Positions 8,881 to 17,000 of a DNA stretch of 17,000 bases are shown in pieces (the stretch's first letter is position 1; each line of letters opens with the position of its first letter). A model generated the notes under the pieces. It was not told where the DNA came from. It searched no databases and saw only the letters and a list, made by a program, of their open reading frames with translations. A program made the translations under genes and the position numbers. Origin of the DNA: Thoreauomyces humboldtii (taxonomy: Eukaryota > Chytridiomycota > Chytridiomycetes > Spizellomycetales > Powellomycetaceae). The stretch spans positions 1-17,000 of the forward strand of contig JADGJA010000491.1 in the NCBI GenBank assembly GCA_027596035.1. The letters are read 5' to 3'.

Positions 8881-10147
8881 TCATGCGACCAATGACTGCG
8901 TACTCCCCGAAACAGAGCTCTCGCCTGCTGACATGGCGAAATCCTCGGTCGAATCCTCCCTCTCAAGGTACCTCTTCCTCTCCTGCACCTTCCTGACATG
9001 ATCGCTCTCCCTCGCCAGCTTCGCCTGCAGCTTCGCCTGCTCCTTCTGTCGGTTCCTGTCCGCCTGCACCTCCTTCTCCAGCAATCGCTGTTTGAGCTGC
9101 TCCGACTCCTCTCCACCGTCCCCGTCGTTCGTGCGACCAGCGCGCGTCTTCGGTCGTGTCGTCGAGGAGGTCAGTTCGGGTTTTTGACCGTTCCGACGGG
9201 TCCGGGCTTTCTTCTTTCGAGTCGTTTCCTGATCGTCTAGATCCTGGATGAAAACAAAGCCCGGTAGGGCGTTTTAGCACACCACTCCATTCCAAAGCGC
9301 CCAGGTCTCTTTTCTTTCCCGCAAACCTCCCCTCCCCCGAAATACAAGACAGCGATCACGAACCCTCCATTTCGCTTCCGCGTCCCCGAGTTTCGCCTGC
9401 AGCACGTCGCTGGCGAGTCCGATGCTCGGAAGTCGGCCAGCGTGAGGATCCGAATCTCCGAGCTTGTTCGTCCTCTGCACGAGGGACTCTCGAGAGTTCG
9501 GAGAGCTGATGGAGTTGGAGGGACTGCTGAAAAGCTCGGCTCCGAGAGGGATCTCGAATGCCACCGGCCGACCTCGTCCCTCTGTCACTCCCGTCGCTCC
9601 TGTTGGAGGGGCGTCCGCTTTGACAGGTATCTCATCTGCTTTTTTGGATAAGCATCGTTAGCTTTCCAGACTGGCACAAGCACGGCCGGGTTACGGAAGT
9701 GACCTCCTATCGTACTTGGCTTCACCGGTACAGAGGGGGTGTGAGAGGCAGGTTCATGCACAGAAAGTGGGGGTTCATGCGTCTGTACACTGTTTTTGCT
9801 CGGTGCAATGGATGGCATCACAGGTTTGTCCAGAGACGCTGTCACGTTTTTGCCCTTATGATCAGCTGGATGCGACTGCAGTGTCCTCCTCCTGAACGCT
9901 TCTTCTCATGATCCTAGCGCTTACAGTTACTGGCAATCGCATCGTCTTTCTGAGCTGCTGCGACAGATTCTGTTTGGGAAGGCGGAGGTTTCGATAGCAC
10001 CGTCGGTGGTGGGTCGTTCGGTGCAGAGGGTGTGTCGCCGATGGTATTTGGATTTGCCTGTGTCATGGGAGGCTGGGTGCTGCTCTCCTCGGCACTGCTG
10101 ATGGGAACGACCTTTCCGTCATCGTTCTTGGATGCTCCGCAACCCAT
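8881..10147 (-). CDS. N-myristoylated/palmitoylated coiled-coil protein, possibly STMND1-like
   Basis: Exons in transcript order are 10147-9925, 9865-9695, 9635-9364 and 9243-8881 (342 residues). The protein starts MGCGASK: Gly2 and Ser6 fit N-myristoylation, and Cys3 fits palmitoylation, so plasma-membrane or flagellar-membrane anchoring is likely. A Pro/Ser/Thr-rich disordered region follows to about residue 145. Then come RPVAFEIPLG and, near 210-222, ASDVLQAKLGDAEAKWR. A basic linker leads to a coiled coil from about 267 to 322 (EQLKQRLLEKEV to ERKRYLERED). The MGCGxS start with a short 'AFEIPL' strand and a stathmin-like charged helix suggests stathmin domain-containing protein 1, but this is memory-based. 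The first intron's donor could also be six bases earlier (9930), with the same phase, and the acceptor at 9866 is the best of several. Confidence 0.62.
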
Positions 10148-10505
10148 TCCCCGAGCAAGTCCTTCCGAGACCTATATCTACTCGATAGATTTCTTCTCGA
10201 CGTCGTTGAGAATTGGTTGCGCCAGATGTAGCTCGGAGGGTTGATCTGGATCCGTGCTGATTGCCTTCGACGTTGTGATCGGCTCGATGAACCGACGGAC
10301 AGACGGTGGCAAATGGGAACTCGACAAAAACGTTCAAGTCCGCTCGAATGACTGACTGCGCCACCAATCACACCGTTGACACCGTTGACCCGGCTACATC
10401 ATATGCCACAGGCACTTCAATTCATAGAGGAACTGACTTCAGAGGTATGTACAATTGGAAAGACAACGATGACTATAGTGAAGCAAAAAAAAGAGAGCTA
10501 AAAAC
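10148..10505 (-). promoter_or_regulatory. Region upstream of the acylated coiled-coil gene
   Basis: These 358 bases lie between the ISU1 stop and the start of the next minus-strand gene. They should hold the ISU1 3' untranslated region and the promoter of the coiled-coil gene. A CCAAT box lies at 10364-10368 on the plus strand. Next to it is a perfect 9-base tandem repeat. Both are about 220 bases upstream of the start codon, a plausible promoter distance. Confidence 0.45.
10371..10388 (+). repeat. Tandem 9-bp repeat next to a CCAAT box
   Basis: The unit CACCGTTGA occurs twice back to back, directly after CACCAATCA. The position about 230 bases upstream of the minus-strand start codon at 10147 suggests a paired factor-binding site. 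No specific factor is claimed. Confidence 0.6.
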
Positions 10506-11160
10506 CTAGACTGCCGCAGCGAGGGGAGCGAGTCCGCGGGCTGCCCTCTTTGCCTGCCAGTCCTTGACAGCGGACTTGATGGCGTCCTCGGCGAGCACTG
10601 AAGGACCGGAGGTTCAAACGTAAGTGATTGTTCTCCAAAAGGGGTTGATACGTAAAGAGATGCTTACTGGAGCAGTGCAGCTTGACCGGTGGCAACGACA
10701 GCTCCTTGGCAATCTCTGTGTTCTTGATCTTCGCCGCGTCCCAGACCTTGAGACCCTTGATCTTCTCGGTGGCGAGGGAAGAGCTAGCGATGGCGGATCC
10801 GCAGCTGAGAAAAGGATATGTCAGCATGTGATCCGCTTCCCACGATATTACACGTTCCCACTTTCACGTCCCGAACTGAACGTACCCGAACGTCTTGAAC
10901 TTGACCTGTTGGATCTCTCCCGTGACCTCGTCCACCATGATCTGCAGCTTCATGACGTCTCCGCAGGCGGGAGCACCGACCAAGCCCGTTCCGACGTTGG
11001 GGTCGCTCTTGAGGAGCGAGCCAACGTTTCGTGGTCGTTCGTAGTGGTCAATGACCTTCTCGTGGTAGCATCGGACCGGTGCGACGGTGGGAAGACGAGG
11101 GAGGACGCCGCGGGAGGCTGAGGCGAGCGCCGTGCGACGGGTCATGTGTGAAGTGAACAT
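10506..11160 (-). CDS. ISU1: Mitochondrial iron-sulfur cluster assembly scaffold ISU1 (IscU family)
   Basis: Exons in transcript order are 11160-10886, 10804-10668 and 10597-10506 (167 residues). Introns are GTACGT...CTCAG (10885-10805, CTGAC branch) and GTAAGC...TTCAG (10667-10598). Residues 1 to about 31 are Arg/Ser/Ala-rich without acidic residues, a mitochondrial presequence; mature protein probably starts near YHEKVIDHYE. The scaffold residues are all present: Cys66 and Asp68 in APACGD, Cys93 in GCGSAIASSSLA, His135 and Cys136 in LHCSMLAEDA. LPPVK at 129-133 is the Hsp70 (Ssq1/mortalin) contact site. ISU1 accepts sulfur from the Nfs1-Isd11 desulfurase and iron to build [2Fe-2S] clusters in the matrix. 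The frame stays open upstream, but the chosen ATG gives the normal presequence length; ATG at 11145 is an alternative. Confidence 0.98.
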
Positions 11161-11619
11161 GGTTGCTGGATAAAGCGGATGAATTTGGGTGAGCGAGAGT
11201 GCTGCTCCGAAGGTGGGAAGCTCGATAAGTGAGTATCGAAAGAAGCGGTAGCACGGAGTTGATCTGCTATGAGGACGGAGTTGTTCAGGCGAAGGGTCGG
11301 TGCAGTAGCTTCCGAAGTTCCAATGGGGTTGATTGTTGAAATTGGCCAGTTGCGTTTTGAAGACGGGGAAGCGAGCGTCCGAGCGCAAAACGATGTGAAG
11401 GTGGGAGATGGCTGGCTGCTGCCTCTCGCTCTCCTCTCCCGTGAGTGGCTGGGAGCCTCCGGTCAACTTTCCTCTCTCTTCTCTCCTCTGCAAAACCAGC
11501 CATACTTTTGGTGGGAAACTTGACGACTATATCAATACACAATCACGCAACCCCTTCGAGCTGAAGGGACGGAGCCACCAAAGACAAGGAACCTGACGCA
11601 GGAGTTTTCTTACGCCGTT
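11161..11619. promoter_or_regulatory. Bidirectional promoter region between ISU1 and uL4m
   Basis: This 459-base gap separates two divergent genes whose products both act in mitochondria. It carries CCAAT at 11320-11324 (plus) and ATTGG at 11341-11345 (CCAAT on the minus strand), 16 bases apart. CCAAT boxes bind the HAP/NF-Y complex, which controls respiratory and Fe-S genes in fungi. A C/T-rich stretch lies at about 11420-11495. Joint regulation of the two genes is inference from arrangement and motif. Confidence 0.5.
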
Positions 11620-12720
11620 ATGCTTCCACGAAATCTTGCAACCAAGATCTTGCAAATAGCCACCGTCCAGCAGACCCCGCTGGTAGGTATTCCGCGCAAA
11701 AGCATATTTGAAAAACCGACCTAATGCCTGGCCTTGCTCTCAGCATCGGAAGCTTGCAACGAATGCCGCATTCAGTGCGCCGGTCACCAATCTCGTCTCG
11801 TCGGACAAGGTCGCTCCGAGCCTTATTCCGATCTCCTCGGTCGCCCAGTTTTCGGACATCAAAAGTACTTGCTTTCTTCTCACAGTGCACGTGGATGTTG
11901 AGCGCGATGTTCTGACTGCTGGCTATGTTTCAACAGATCATACGTGGCGAACCCCATACCTGCATTCATTCATCTCTTCCTTCTCGTCCGGAGAGACGCT
12001 CGGTCTCGTGAACCTTGATCGCTCCGTCTTTGGAAGCACCCCACGACAGGATCTTCTTGCCCGCGCCCTTCGCTACGAGAAATCTTGGCGGGAGCAGGGA
12101 ACGGAAAGCACCAAGAATTTGGGTCAGGTTCGAGGTTCCACGAGGAAACCGTTTCAGCAGAAGGGACGAGGAAAGGCGAGAGTCGGCACGGTCAGAGCTC
12201 CTCAGTGGCGGGGAGGTACGTTAGCGTTCCCATCCCGCGTGGCGAATCACTCTTCGGCTTGACGGTTGCCTTCGTCTGACTTGTTCTTGTCTCAGGATAC
12301 ATTGTCCACGGACCCCGGCCGCATGACAAGACCACGGACCTGCCCCGAAAAGTCTACAACGGTGCCATTCGTTCCGCTCTTTCCGCAAAATACCTCCAAA
12401 ACCAGCTTCTGGTCGTCGATTCCCTCACCATCCCATCTTCTCTGAAGGCGGCACTATGGGGTCCCATGGAAAGCAACAACCTGTTGCAGAAGAAGGTGTA
12501 CTTCCTCTACGGGGACGAAGAACCTGAGGAGTGCCTGGTAAAAGCGAGCGAGAAATTCTGGAAGCGAGACGCCAGACCGGACAAAGGGTTGGGCCCCGAG
12601 AAGCAAATTCTTGTGTCAAGTGCCCGGAACGTAACTGTCAACCCCTTGTTGGAGAACGAGATTGTGGTATTAGATAAGAAGGCCTTGGAGGTGTTGGAAG
12701 AGATGTATCACGTCGAATAG
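11620..12720 (+). CDS. MRPL4: Mitochondrial large-subunit ribosomal protein uL4m
   Basis: Exons 11620-11682, 11744-11864, 11937-12215 and 12296-12720 give 295 residues. The start codon opens a short Arg/Leu/Ala presequence (MLPRNLATKIL). The uL4 signature is clear: GSTPRQDLLARALRYEKSWR, GTESTKNLGQVRGSTRKPF, QKGRGKARVGTVRAPQWRGG, GPRPHDKTTDLPRKV, IRSALSAKYLQNQLLVVD. The C-terminal part (ARNVTVNPLLENEIVVLDKKALEVLE) is the usual uL4 Rossmann-like end. uL4 binds 23S-type rRNA and its loop lines the exit tunnel of the mitoribosome. Intron 11865-11936 is inferred from its donor GTACTT, CTGAC branch and CAACAG acceptor; it is 72 nt and stop-free, so an unspliced version would also be open. Confidence 0.96.
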
Positions 12721-13050
12721 AATACTTCCTCACAGCCAGAGTATCATTGCCTTCAGCAACGGAGCGAGCGCTGCTGTATTAGCTCCGTCCTCCGGCCGTC
12801 CTCTCCAAGTCTACGACACAGTTCGACAGTTGGCTCGCTCGTCACAAAGTCACAGAGACCAACGACCCACGAGTCACCACAGACCCTTCGGCAGGCGTAC
12901 CATCGTCAACCCATCCGGCAACCTTTCGAAGCCAGTCATCCGCTCTTTACCTTTTTGGCCGTCTCGCTCTCCTTCCTCTCTGTCTTCATTCGTCAGCACC
13001 TCATTTGTCAGCGTGCTCAGCCTTTTCGACTCCCGCTCCCAAGCGCACTC
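12721..13050 (+). promoter_or_regulatory. Intergenic region upstream of the Vps68/TMEM50-family gene
   Basis: About 330 bases separate the uL4m stop from the next start codon on the same strand. The last 100 bases (about 12945-13050) are C/T-rich on the plus strand, including CTCGCTCTCCTTCCTCTC, as before the FYR-domain gene. No coding segment or RNA gene was recognised. Confidence 0.5.
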
Positions 13051-14009
13051 ATGCCGCGCTACCAGCCCCTCTCCCTCGATGCCTCGGACGAACGGCGTCA
13101 AAAATCGAGGACCGCCTTCTACTGCAGCTCCTGCGGCGACTTCATCATCCAGGCGTTCGATGGGTTCGCTCACAAGTTCCCCAGTCGCACCGAGTTCATA
13201 GGGTACCTCGCTGGCACAATGGTACAAAACGACGCAGGAGAAAAACGAAAAAACCCCGACATTCATGCCTCTCCGTTGTCATCTCCCTAGTTCGCGGTAG
13301 CGTGGTGGATCTTCATCGACGGAGCGACGTATGCGGTGACACGCGAGAAACCTCTGCCGATAAAAGTGGCCTTCGTGGATTGGATCCCGGGCATCTTGTC
13401 CACCTTTGCTCTGATCATGTGAGGAAAGCGTCCCCCTTCCCGTTCATCAAAACAAAAACCCTCATCGGAAAATGGGATTTCTCACGCTGCTTGTGGGATC
13501 CGCGCGGGGGGTTCCTTTTTTTTCCTTTCCGCAGTGTGAACCTCATTGACCGGGAGATGCTCAACGCGGATGGGGATGGATCCGGTCACAGCGTGGCGAC
13601 GAAGGCTCGTGGATGCGCGTTCGTGGGCGTGTCCATGGCTCTGGGTGCGCTCGGAGGGGGTTACGTGAGTTTTTACCATTTTCACGTCTTTTTTTTCACG
13701 TTCCGTCCGATTACCGATGGCGTGCATCGCTGATCATGTACTTGGAACCCTCCTCGATTGCTCAGGCCGTGACGATACTCAAGTACATCAGGGCGGGCTA
13801 CACGATGGGCGATCCCGCGTACTTTGGGTTCTGCATCGCGGGGCAGAACACGTTGATCTTCATGTCGTACGTTTGGGATTTGGGACGTTTGTGCGGTGTG
13901 GGGTGGGATGTGGAACGCGCGACGCTAACCGATCGCCATTTGTCTTAGGTCTATGATCCTCTGGTTCGGAAGGAATGGTGGGGCGGAAGCGCCATTCCCG
14001 GGATACTGA
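13051..14009 (+). CDS. Vps68/TMEM50-family (UPF0220) four-span membrane protein
   Basis: Exons 13051-13221, 13291-13418, 13535-13664, 13766-13866 and 13949-14009 give 196 residues. Family landmarks are FAVAWWIFIDGATY in the second exon, FVDWIPGILSTFALIIVNLID across the second junction (13418/13535), GVSMALGALGGGY, and the last helix with GFCIAGQNTLIFMSSMILWFGR. Four hydrophobic segments are expected. In yeast Vps68 works with Vps55 in late endosome-to-vacuole traffic; animal TMEM50 proteins sit in endosomes and ER/Golgi. The N-terminal 57 residues include a CSSCGDF pair of cysteines not diagnostic of a known fold, and this exon covers part of the first span only loosely. Introns 13419-13534 and 13665-13765 carry T-rich runs. 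The family call is firm; the exact first exon is a little less certain. Confidence 0.87.
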
Positions 14010-14266
14010 CGACTCTGTTTCTTACAACAACCAAACCCATCCCTGAAATCCTAAATTTTTTTTTTTTTTCGTTGCGTGCGACTGGTGGAGGCACGCGTGG
14101 AGGCAACTATTCTGCCAGACACTCAACCGACTGGAACGGACTATGAATGTTTTCAAAAACATGTGTTTGTTCAGGTTCGTGCTCCGCGACACAAAACTGC
14201 CGGGACCGGATACTCCATGTCAAAGCTCGTCTTCTCTATTCCTCAAGCGTTACAGCTAGGGGTCTA
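14010..14266. other. Convergent 3' intergenic region with T14 run
   Basis: About 257 bases lie between the Vps68/TMEM50 stop (plus) and the UTP7 stop (minus). A run of 14 T lies at 14056-14069, about 47 bases after the plus-strand stop. It is likely 3' untranslated sequence for both genes. No other feature was seen. Confidence 0.5.
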
Positions 14267-16322
14267 TCAAACGACTTTTGGCTTCTTGGTGAACCGATCC
14301 AAGGCCGTCCTAGGTTTGACAGCGTCCACGTCCTCGCCTCTCGCTCGCTTGCGCTCCTTCTCGCGACCCGCCTTTTCCGTCTCGAGGCGTTCCCGGGTCT
14401 CGATCTGCAAGGATCGAGGTGTGAATCGTTTGCCCCCGTTGCAAAGAGAATGGCTTCATCCCGAGGGCGTGAAAACTTACCCTCTTTCCGTCGACGACGT
14501 TGGACTGCTTCCGCAGGTACCTGCGCATCGAGGACGACTTTCCTCGCGCCTTGTGCTGTGGCACAAACTTTTCGTTCGGGTGGTTCGCCTGGCGAGATTC
14601 GAAAGAATTAAATGTTGAGCACTCCAGGAACAACAGACATCAAGCACACGAGAACGCATTTGGGGGTTTTTTTTTTCTTCTACGTTACCTCCCACTCGAT
14701 CTGCTTCTCCTTCGCGATGACCTCTTGCGGGGCTCGATCCACGGACCCGACAAAGTCCTGACCGAGGGTGATCATCTCGGGCTGGATCTTGTCGAGGAGA
14801 GCGTGCACCTCGGATTCCTGTCGTTGACGTTTCGTCTGGAACGGGTTGGCCTCCATCGTGTCAAAGTTGGCTTCCCCGGCGCCGGGGACGATGACGCTCG
14901 AGATGCCCCCAGAGTGTCCCACGCCGAGGACGTCCTCGTAGGGACAGAACCGGAGGCCGTTGATGGTGTTGGACGGTGACAGGTGCGAGACGTAGGGTTC
15001 TTTTTGTTTCGTGAGGAAAGCGTCCTTCCAGACCTGTAGAGAGAGAGACCATGTGTCAGCACCATGCATCAGCATCGTAACACGACTGGGGAATTGGCAC
15101 ATACGCTGACGTTGGGTCCATATCCGACCGCGAGTAGACCTTGATGGGAGATGGCCAGACTCGAGGCAGGTGTTTTCGTGTAATAGGATTGAAGCATCTT
15201 GTAGGTGCGGAGATCCCAGAGCTTCATCTGGCCGTCGAGACCCGTCGTGGCCATGTACTTCCCTCCCTGGTCGACCGCGACGGCCTGCACGGGACCCTTG
15301 TGGCAGAGCATCTTGACCAGCGGCGTGGTCACGGACGGCGTCCACATCGTCACGGTGCCGTTGGCGTGTCCCAGGTGCATGACGGCGTTGTAAGGGTTCT
15401 GGGTCATGACGTCGCACCGACCCAGCTTCGTCCGCTGCTCGGCCACCAGCTTCCCCGTCGACGTGTCCTGGTACTTGAGCCATCCGGCGTTTCCGACGGT
15501 GGCGAGGAGGAAGTGGTATGGGAGGAACTCGATTCGGTTCACCTCGGTGTGAGCTCGCAGACAGTGGATCTCCATGCCGGTGTTGTCGTAGATGTAGGTG
15601 TACTTTTTCTGGGCCACCGCGAACATGGTCTCGTTATGGAGCCACTGGACGTCCCTGATGGTCTCCCTGACCTGGAGCTCGCAGCCGAGTTTTCCCGTCT
15701 TCCAGTCGAAGGTGGCGATGTGACCCTTCCGACCTCCGATGACCATGTTGCGTCCGTTCCGGGTGTAGTCGAGGGCGTAGGGTCCAAAGTCGGGGAGCTT
15801 CAGGTCGAACATCTTGCTGCTCGTGGAGAGATCCACGTGTTCCTTGAGCTGCGACTGGGTGAACTTCCACGTCTTCTCCATGCCCTCCGCCTCCAGGTAT
15901 CCCGCCTCGGACGGCAGGAGGAATTCCGCCTTGGCTGCCGCCAGCGCCGCGCCACGCGACGTCTGCTCCCCCTTCTTCAGTTTCGACTTTAGCTTCTGGT
16001 CCCTCACGGACTGAATGGGAGGGAAATCGGATTAGACGAGAGGAGGAGAGATCCGACTCGACAAGGGGTCGCGGAGAACGAGAGAACCCACCCTCAGCTC
16101 TGTTGTGGTCGTGCCCGCACGATCGTACTTTTTGGAGGCAGCAGCCTGAGCCCTGTCGTCCGCCGCCCTCTGTTCCTTTGACTGCTTGACTCCCGTCTTC
16201 CTTGCCACAGCGTCTGCGGCCACTGGCTTTGGAAGCTTGCCACGTTTCGCTGCGCTCATCCATGGCTCGACTGCTGCTGCTGCTCCCGACGCCGTTGCCG
16301 GTGGGCTGCCGGCTGCCGGCAT
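14267..16322 (-). CDS. UTP7: SSU-processome WD40 protein UTP7 (WDR46/BING4 family)
   Basis: Exons in transcript order are 16322-16092, 16010-15105, 15033-14689, 14588-14481 and 14404-14267 (575 residues). Residues 1-77 are basic and Ala/Lys-rich. Residues from about 130 form a WD40 propeller (LDYTRNGRNMVIGGRKGHIA, TFDWKTGKL, YIYDNTGMEIHCL, HANGTVTMWTPS, GLDGQMKLWDLRTYKML, VWKDAF). The BING4CT region follows, with EPYVSHLSPSNTINGLRFCP, EDVLGVGHSGGISSVIVPG, and EANPFQTKRQRQESEV. The tail has the typical KARGKSSSMRRYLRKQSNVVD motif and a basic end. UTP7 acts in the nucleolus in 18S rRNA processing and pre-40S assembly. The last exon, 46 codons including the stop, joins in phase 0 through GTAAGT...TTGCAG. 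A second in-frame ATG at residue 22 could be the true start. Confidence 0.96.
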
Positions 16323-17000
16323 TGTTGGAAGCTAGTGAGGAAGGGCGATGGATTGACCCGAGGGAAATAAGGGTGGCGCTGGGAAGGTGAGCAAGGACAC
16401 GTTCGAGGGCACCAGAGCAAAGACTTGGGTTATTGTGGGTGGCAGGAAGAGAATCGAACGTAGGCTAGACCTGGTCGGGTACTAAGGTAGAGCGGGGCCT
16501 TGTTTGTGACAAATGGACTGCGTGCGACTGACTTCCAGTACTTTCCCTTTGCCGCAAGGAGGCTCTTTGAGTTGTCACACGGGGGCGGGGCGTCTTGATG
16601 CAAACGACAAGGGCGTGTGTACTGTACAGAGTTATGGGCGCGACGACATGTGCTGAGAGAGAGAGAGATGCCAGAGTGCAAGCAACAGGCGTCAGGAAAC
16701 CAGATAAAAAAAAAGAAAGAAAAAGGGGCAGAGAATGTGTCCAAAGGTTCATTAGGCTCGACTCGGTTGTCCGGATCCTTCCATTTCTTCTCCCCATTTC
16801 ACCTCCCCATTCCTCCTTCGTTCCCCATTCCTACTTTGCGGCGAAGGCAATCTATTCCCACTGCATCTCCTCGAGACATCTGCTTGCTGGTGAAGTGACC
16901 TGCAGCCTTTGCATCACTACTCTCATGTCGTTTGTCTCGCTGGTTGTGTGCAGTTGCTTGATGTGCATGTCACTCCTCTGAGTCTTCCCTTCCCTTCCTC
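16323..17000. promoter_or_regulatory. Region upstream of UTP7, no gene recognised
   Basis: This 678-base stretch runs to the window end. It should contain the UTP7 promoter on the minus strand. It holds a GA dinucleotide run at 16655-16668, a purine/A-rich run at about 16705-16727 and a C/T-rich stretch from about 16777 to 16850. Open frames on both strands are low-complexity and match no family. A neighbouring gene may begin beyond the window. Confidence 0.45.
16655..16668 (+). repeat. GA dinucleotide microsatellite
   Basis: Seven GA units in a row lie about 335 bases upstream of the UTP7 start codon. On the minus strand this is a CT repeat. It is short and probably length-variable. Confidence 0.8.

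Noticed and set aside
10864..11493. Upstream extension of ISU1 by about 110 residues
   Set aside because: The frame is open, but the extension matches nothing in the family and lies in the divergent promoter. The ATG at 11160 gives a normal presequence.
15141..15992. 283-codon plus-strand open frame
   Set aside because: It lies wholly antisense to the main UTP7 exon, has no family resemblance, and is expected from the high GC of that exon.
16440..16510. tRNA-like B-box (GAATCGAAC on plus strand)
   Set aside because: No T-stem, acceptor stem or cloverleaf forms around it. It is a chance match.
16595..16981. 128-codon plus-strand frame near the window end
   Set aside because: It spans the GA and A-rich tracts, is low-complexity, and has no recognisable domain.

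Overview
The window reads as a gene-dense nuclear segment of a fungus. Nearly every gene is split by short introns. I reconstructed 34 complete introns of 45-120 nt plus the tail of a 35th. Donors are mostly GT, and many introns have a CTAAC/CTGAC-type branch sequence 10-40 nt before the AG. Acceptors and reading phases agree exon by exon, and every spliced CDS sums to a multiple of three. Intergenic gaps are 250-960 bp, with pyrimidine tracts before some start codons. The gene set (TMS1/SERINC, ISU1, mitochondrial uL4, Vps68/TMEM50, UTP7, DUF300/TMEM184) is generic fungal. Two further proteins resemble families best known from ciliated organisms (PPP1R36-like and STMND1-like). This hints at a zoosporic or early-diverging lineage, but a basidiomycete is not excluded.

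Layout: 1-53 is a GC-only block with a 21-base C run at the sequence end, probably technical. 100-1403 (+) is the 3' part of a DUF300/TMEM184-family membrane protein. 1764-3607 (-) is an eight-exon gene for a PPP1R36-like protein. A roughly 960-bp gap with a long pyrimidine-rich stretch separates it from the divergent gene at 4565-6469 (+), a nuclear protein with an N-terminal coiled coil like the INO80 subunit F/TFPT region, then FYRN and FYRC domains (TBRG1-like). 6777-8335 (+) is a TMS1/SERINC membrane protein. 8881-10147 (-) encodes a protein with an N-terminal dual-acylation motif and a C-terminal coiled coil (STMND1-like).

10506-11160 (-) is the mitochondrial Fe-S scaffold ISU1, and divergent from it 11620-12720 (+) is mitochondrial ribosomal protein uL4m. 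They share a 459-bp gap with two CCAAT boxes in opposite orientation. 13051-14009 (+) is a Vps68/TMEM50-family membrane protein. Convergent with it, 14267-16322 (-) is the SSU-processome WD40 protein UTP7 (WDR46). 16323-17000 holds its upstream region, with purine/pyrimidine tracts and no gene I can support.

The genes do not form an operon or a single pathway. The ISU1/uL4m pair is the only functionally linked neighbour set, since both products act in mitochondria. I saw no rRNA, tRNA, transposon, CRISPR array or biosynthetic cluster. The least ordinary items are the two uncommon protein families, the FYR protein with its 18-nt exon, a probable GC-AG intron, and two introns whose retention would keep the reading frame open.
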